Assembly: GCF_040117685.2 (NCBI RefSeq) | Contig: NZ_JBEDYP020000009.1 | Coordinates: 62,001-126,000 of the forward strand | Direction of reading: 5' to 3' | DNA: 64,000 nt | Source of the DNA: Gracilimonas sp040117685 | Lineage (GTDB): Bacteria; Bacteroidota; Rhodothermia; Balneolales; Balneolaceae | In this document: piece by piece, positions 60,029 through 64,000 of the stretch | Position numbering within the stretch: position 1 is the stretch's first letter | Layout: each line of letters begins with the position of its first letter | Position numbers and translations under genes: made by a program | The notes under the pieces: model-generated | What the model was told of the DNA's origin: nothing | The model's input: the letters and a program-made list of their open reading frames with translations, nothing else | Database searches by the model: none

Positions 60029-63021
60029 GAATCTGTTTGGCTTAGCAATCTCTGTGCTTTCTGCTCAGCATCGGTGCCGGGATAATTATTAATAATTGAA
60101 TTCAGAACGGTCATAGCCTCTCCCCGGTTGCCCAGCCGGATATGACATTCGGCTGTAGCATACATCGATTCAGACACCCAATAATCAAAAGCCTCAAAAA
60201 GAACTTTCACTTTGGCATATTCTTCAATAGCTGTATTGAATTCATCCTGCTCCTGAAGGATTTTTCCGAGATAGAACTGGGCTTCAGCGCCAATTTCCGT
60301 TGTGCTTCTTTCGGCAATAGGGAAGAGCAGTTCGCGGGCTTCGTCATAATTGTCATTTGCCAGCGCTACTTTACCCAGTCCAACTTTGGCTGCCTCGTTG
60401 TTCGCATTTACCTGCAAGGCCGACTCATACTCTTGCTTTGCCTGATCGATATTGTTCTGGGCCAAACTTGCATTCCCCATTCCTACATAAGCTTCCTGCC
60501 TGAATCGTGGTGCAGACTCCAATAGCTGAACATAATTTGCATGAGAAAGGTCATACTCACCGCGTTCAAAGTTTAATGTTCCAAGAGATGTAAGTGCAGA
60601 AGATGCCAAATCATCATTCGGAAATTCATCCACAATGGTTTGATAGGCAGTAATCGCGTTATCAATTTGATCCAGCTGACGGTATGCTTCTCCAAGATTT
60701 GAGTAGGCTTCAGGCATCAGTCTTTCTGAATTTGTAACCCTCAGGTATTGCCTGAATTCTTTTATCGCATTTTCATAATCGCCCGACTGAAAGACATTCA
60801 ATGCCTGTCGGTATCGCAACTGGTCGGCGGTAGAACTGGTTGGGTTGTCACTCAGAAATTCCTCCAAAATCACCGAACTGCTGTCAGATCTACCGGCAGA
60901 AAGCTGAGCATATTGTATGCCGTTAATTGCCTCGATGATATAGCTGCTTCTCGGATATTCATCCAATACGTTCTGATAAGCTGCAATAGCCCGTTCGTAT
61001 TCACCGGCATTATAATAGGCATCCCCTATGTTGTATTGTGAACGTGCCGCCCAATCAGTTCCCGGATATTTATTAATTACCGTCTGAAATTCCTCAACCG
61101 CTTGTGAGTAATTGTTCGTATTCAGGTAGATATATGCCACATTATATTGCGCCTGCTCCCTCAATCTGCTGAATGGATAAATTCTCAGCATTTTCCGGAA
61201 GTTTGAAACCGCCTCAAAAGTACGTCCGGCCCGGTAATAACTGTTGGCAATCTGGAACATGGCATAGTCGCCACCCGGCTCTGCACCGATGGCTTTGTTG
61301 TAACTGGCAATGGCCTGCCTGTACTGTCCTAAGGCGTAATAAGCATCACCCACACGAAGTTGGGTATCCGTATCATAAGGGAAAAGGGCTGTTTCCGGCT
61401 TATCGTAATTTGAGAGGAAATCTTCGAGCGGGGCTACTGCATTTTCGTACTGCCCCATTTCAAAATAGCTCCAGCCCAGCGAATAAAGTGCGGGACCCGT
61501 CATTTCATTTTCCGGGTAATTTTCAGTGTACATTCGGAAGCGCTGGGCCGCACTGCTGAACTGATTCATTTTGTAGTAACTGTCTGCACTCCAAAACAAC
61601 GCTTCCCTTCCCACTTCGGAATCCGGTGTTTCAGCGTACACAGACTCAAATATAGGCTGAGCCTGTTGGTAGGCCTGATTTCTATATAAAATCCATGCCT
61701 TCTGGAAACGTGCCTGTCGCTTCAGCGCCGGATCGATGTCGCCCACTTTTTCTGCTTCTTCAAAAGCCTGGATAGCCCGCGTATATTCCGCATTCGCAAA
61801 AAAGGCTTCCCCAAGCATGGTATAAATTTTGGCGGGCTCCTCAAGTTCTACATCACTGCGAACCAAATCTAACAACACTTCAATGGCCTCTCCATAAAGT
61901 GACGCCTGAAAAGCCGAAACCGACCATTCGTAATAAGCCCTTTCTACCCAAAGTCCATCTTTGTAACGCTCCCCAAATTCTCGGAATGAGTTAATGGATT
62001 TACGATACTGACCACCAAGCTTTTCATTCACCGCTTTGTAATATTGGGCTTTTCGTGCAATTTCGTCATCACCAACAGCCGCCTTCCCAAACGATTCTGC
62101 CGCCCAGTGAAAAATTTCTTGTTTGTTATACACCCAACCTAATCCGTAATGAGCAATACGTTCCTGTGGGGTGCCTTTTGTCATATTGATATAGCGAAGA
62201 TATGACTTTGAAGCTGTATCATATTGCCCCAGGTAGTTTAGACTTTCCGCAATCAGGAATACAGCTTTCTGCTGAGAGTCCCCTTCCAGGTAAGGCAAGG
62301 CACTGTTTAATGCTTCTATGGCTTCTTCATATTTACCCTGCATGTAATACGACTCACCAAGAGCAGTACCTACACTACGGGTTATCTCCTTATTGGGGTA
62401 TCGCTCTTTGAGTACTTCAAACGCAATAGAGGAAGCATTATACTGCTGTTGTGACAAGTACAGCCTTCCACGGGCATATAATGCTTTCGGAGCCCATTCA
62501 GAATCCGGAAAGTCATTAGCCAGTTCCATGAAGAAAACACGGGAGTCGGCATAATCTTCGTTTTCAGCCGCCGCCTCTGCTATCCAGTACTTTGTTTTTG
62601 CAGATTCAGTGTCCTTCATCCAAGACTTTATAGCCTGTTGATAATAAACAATGGCTTCTTCATAGCGGCCATATTCTGTAAAACGATGCCCCAGATCTTT
62701 AAGCAACTTTTCAGACAGGTCGCTTCCCGGGTACTCTTGTACAAATTGCTTATAGTAAGTTTCTATACCTGAAGAATCGACCCCGGTTTTAGCTCTTGCA
62801 AGATAATAGTCAGCAGAGATGCGCATTTCATGGTTAGGATAGGCCGCACTAAACTCTTCAAACCGTTCAATGGCTTTTTCAAAAAAACCATTCTCATATA
62901 GGTTTATCCCTCTTTCATACAATTGGGTGGATGGTGACTGTATAGCTTGTGCGGGGAGCACATTCACCAGAATTAATGGAATAAGAAAAGTAAGAAGGCT
63001 GCTTTTGGGGACGACGTGCAT
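60025..63021 (-). CDS. Giant exported TPR protein
   Basis: The 998-residue protein has an N-terminal signal peptide (cleaved near 'VLPAQAIQ') and consists almost wholly of tetratricopeptide repeats, roughly 25 of them, with typical 'A.....A...Y......P....A...LG..Y...G.Y..AI..Y' spacing ('YNIGDAYYNAGEYERAIAAYQNVLDEYP'). Several are of the BamD/YbgF outer-membrane type. It is probably a periplasmic or outer-membrane scaffold for cell-envelope assembly; the exact partner is unknown. It lies 36 bases downstream of the CBS protein gene and overlaps aroA by four bases, hence a hflX-CBS-TPR-aroA transcript. Confidence 0.9.
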   Translation of the reverse strand: MHVVPKSSLLTFLIPLILVNVLPAQAIQSPSTQLYERGINLYENGFFEKAIERFEEFSAAYPNHEMRISADYYLARAKTGVDSSGIETYYKQFVQEYPGSDLSEKLLKDLGHRFTEYGRYEEAIVYYQQAIKSWMKDTESAKTKYWIAEAAAENEDYADSRVFFMELANDFPDSEWAPKALYARGRLYLSQQQYNASSIAFEVLKERYPNKEITRSVGTALGESYYMQGKYEEAIEALNSALPYLEGDSQQKAVFLIAESLNYLGQYDTASKSYLRYINMTKGTPQERIAHYGLGWVYNKQEIFHWAAESFGKAAVGDDEIARKAQYYKAVNEKLGGQYRKSINSFREFGERYKDGLWVERAYYEWSVSAFQASLYGEAIEVLLDLVRSDVELEEPAKIYTMLGEAFFANAEYTRAIQAFEEAEKVGDIDPALKRQARFQKAWILYRNQAYQQAQPIFESVYAETPDSEVGREALFWSADSYYKMNQFSSAAQRFRMYTENYPENEMTGPALYSLGWSYFEMGQYENAVAPLEDFLSNYDKPETALFPYDTDTQLRVGDAYYALGQYRQAIASYNKAIGAEPGGDYAMFQIANSYYRAGRTFEAVSNFRKMLRIYPFSRLREQAQYNVAYIYLNTNNYSQAVEEFQTVINKYPGTDWAARSQYNIGDAYYNAGEYERAIAAYQNVLDEYPRSSYIIEAINGIQYAQLSAGRSDSSSVILEEFLSDNPTSSTADQLRYRQALNVFQSGDYENAIKEFRQYLRVTNSERLMPEAYSNLGEAYRQLDQIDNAITAYQTIVDEFPNDDLASSALTSLGTLNFERGEYDLSHANYVQLLESAPRFRQEAYVGMGNASLAQNNIDQAKQEYESALQVNANNEAAKVGLGKVALANDNYDEARELLFPIAERSTTEIGAEAQFYLGKILQEQDEFNTAIEEYAKVKVLFEAFDYWVSESMYATAECHIRLGNRGEAMTVLNSIINNYPGTDAEQKAQRLLSQTDS

Positions 63022-63057
63022 GAACTCGTCAGGATAAATAAGGTTAATTGTTACTTC

Positions 63058-63723
63058 TTATATGTCAAGATAGCGAATAAGTTCATCCGCGCGGTCAGAA
63101 AAATTATGCTCCAGCACCTCGCTATTGGCTTCGGATGTAATTGTATATCCAAAGCGGCGCAATCCTGCGCTTACTACGGAAGAGTCTTCGAGGTTTAATT
63201 TAAATGATACACAGTATGCCTTATTTTTGGCGTTGGGTTGTTGAACAGCCACACCCAATATCTTTGCTCCTTCCATTTCGATGATGCGTACCAAATCAGA
63301 AAGAGTAAAATCTACCTGATCCAGTTCCACGGTAATGACAGATCCAAAACTTGAAAGGTTAAACACATCTCCAAGGGCACTTAATACATCCCTTTTTTTA
63401 ATCATTCCCTGGAATTTCATCTCCTCATCGGTAACAGGGATCAAATATAGCTCTTTGGCCAGCATAATGCGTGAGGCTTCAAACAAATGCTGATTATAGG
63501 GTACAAAAATAGGATCTTCCAGTTCTACTTCAGATAGCAGCGAATTTTCATCTACCACCTCTATCAGTTTATCCAGCGATGCCATCCCCACAACCTGGTT
63601 GTCAGCATCCACAACGGTAAACTTTGTAGTATGCAACAGATCGATCTTCATAAGCGCTGTTGCAACGGTATCTTTGACCCTAAGGGGTGATATGTCTGTA
63701 TTCAGGATTTCGTTTATTAACAT
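63058..63723 (-). CDS. CBS-pair protein with C-terminal ACT-like domain
   Basis: The 221-residue protein has two CBS motifs (about 1-65 'LRVKDTVATALMKIDLLHTTKFTVVDADNQVVGM' and 75-125 'FVPYNQHLFEASRIMLAKELYLIPVTD'), then a C-terminal ACT-like half ('ITVELDQVDFTLSDLVRIIEMEGAKILGVAVQQP', 'YCVSFKLNLEDSSVVSAGLRRFGYTI'). CBS pairs bind adenine nucleotides; the ACT-like half may bind a small ligand. No catalytic domain is attached. It starts six bases after the HflX stop, so it belongs to the hflX transcript. Confidence 0.85.
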   Translation of the reverse strand: MLINEILNTDISPLRVKDTVATALMKIDLLHTTKFTVVDADNQVVGMASLDKLIEVVDENSLLSEVELEDPIFVPYNQHLFEASRIMLAKELYLIPVTDEEMKFQGMIKKRDVLSALGDVFNLSSFGSVITVELDQVDFTLSDLVRIIEMEGAKILGVAVQQPNAKNKAYCVSFKLNLEDSSVVSAGLRRFGYTITSEANSEVLEHNFSDRADELIRYLDI

Positions 63724-63729
63724 AAGTGA

Positions 63730-64000
63730 CTATACAACTTCACCATTAGCACCAATAGTATCCAACAAATGGGATAATTGCTTAAAATCTTTTTTGGCTA
63801 TGCTGAAGGTTAACTCTACTTCGGTGCCTTCATATGTTTCTTCTTCAACGTTGGCGTTTTCATGAATAAAAGCAACTGCTTTATATTTTGAAACCGGAAT
63901 CTGAAGTGTATGACGGCTGTAATCCAGCTCTATCATCTCTTCAATACTATTTTCCAGCTCCTTAAGGCCAATGCGCTGTTCTGCAGAAACAAACACCGCA
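63730..64000 (-). CDS. hflX: GTPase HflX, C-terminal part (5' end outside the window)
   Basis: The visible 90 residues, 'AVFVSAEQRIGLKELENSIEEMIE...' through to 'GEVV', are the end of the GTPase domain (SAE box, the G5 motif) and the short C-terminal domain of HflX, a ribosome-associated GTPase. The start and the P-loop lie beyond the right edge. Identification rests on this tail and the neighbouring genes, so it is moderately secure; another Era-like/Obg-HflX GTPase is possible. Confidence 0.75.
   Translation of the reverse strand, partial: AVFVSAEQRIGLKELENSIEEMIELDYSRHTLQIPVSKYKAVAFIHENANVEEETYEGTEVELTFSIAKKDFKQLSHLLDTIGANGEVV

Noticed and set aside
1..64000. Mobile elements, CRISPR arrays, secretion islands, biosynthetic gene clusters
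   Set aside because: No transposase, integrase, Cas, phage or NRPS/PKS gene is readable; the gene content is that of an ordinary core chromosome region with dispersed palindromes.

Overview
The window is a stretch of bacterial chromosome of moderate GC, densely coded on both strands. It most resembles the Balneolota/Bacteroidota side of the FCB group. The signs are a type IX secretion (T9SS) type A sorting tail of the 'YQNYPNPFNP' kind on a CotH-family protein, lamin-tail-domain surface proteins, DUF3667, DUF3078, DUF2851 and DUF6265 proteins, two promoters of the Bacteroidota pattern (TTG, about 20 bases, TAnnTTTG), and many starts without a clear Shine-Dalgarno. No transposase, integrase, phage gene, rRNA or CRISPR array is visible. 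The genus is inference (a Balneola/Gracilimonas-like Balneolaceae is my best guess).

Layout. 1-7.3 kb (minus): a secreted beta-propeller-like lipoprotein, a DUF305 lipoprotein, an M61 peptidase with PDZ domain, and the tyrosine/homogentisate pair hmgA and hppD. 7.5-13.4 kb (plus): an FKBP lipoprotein, catalase-peroxidase KatG and an M1 aminopeptidase lipoprotein. 13.4-18 kb (minus): CreD, a six-TM protein, a winged-helix regulator, another six-TM protein and an MFS transporter. 18.2-20.2 kb: aspartate-semialdehyde dehydrogenase and two tandem paralogous small proteins. 20.4-25.4 kb: a giant five-lamin-tail-domain surface protein split by a one-base frameshift. 25.4-34 kb: TonB-dependent receptor, MurI, OPT transporter, DUF6265, a small thiamine-binding-like protein, PIN-PhoH ATPase, TrmH-type methyltransferase. 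34.2-42.6 kb: ALDH7-type dehydrogenase, DUF985 cupin, CotH/LTD/T9SS protein, then a tight four-gene operon (PyrR-like, DUF3078, PLP decarboxylase, DUF3667). 42.7-49.8 kb (plus): YtxH-DUF2851, tRNA-Gln, prs-rplY-pth, membrane pyrophosphatase and an unknown gene. 49.9-64 kb: a TolB-propeller/amidohydrolase fusion, pyrF-rnhA, tsaD, dnaK, hsp20, and the run hflX (partial)-CBS-TPR-aroA.

Two things stand out beyond ordinary genes. First, a compact candidate regulatory module: a winged-helix regulator encoded in the same frame as, and one stop codon after, a six-TM protein, with two near-identical 26-bp palindromes (15529-15554 and 16497-16522) in front of the two membrane-protein transcription units, followed by creD. 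Second, at least a dozen intergenic palindromes are built from a small vocabulary of shared 'words' (for example AGGTGTTAGGTTTTAG at 4.9 and 31.6 kb, GATATGGTGATAAAGTGAT at 58.05 and 58.62 kb). Several arms run into the 3' end of the neighbouring gene (aroA, trmH, the TonB receptor), and one word lies inside the trmH reading frame. A strong orphan terminator at 20.3 kb also hints at an unannotated short RNA or an attenuated leader.
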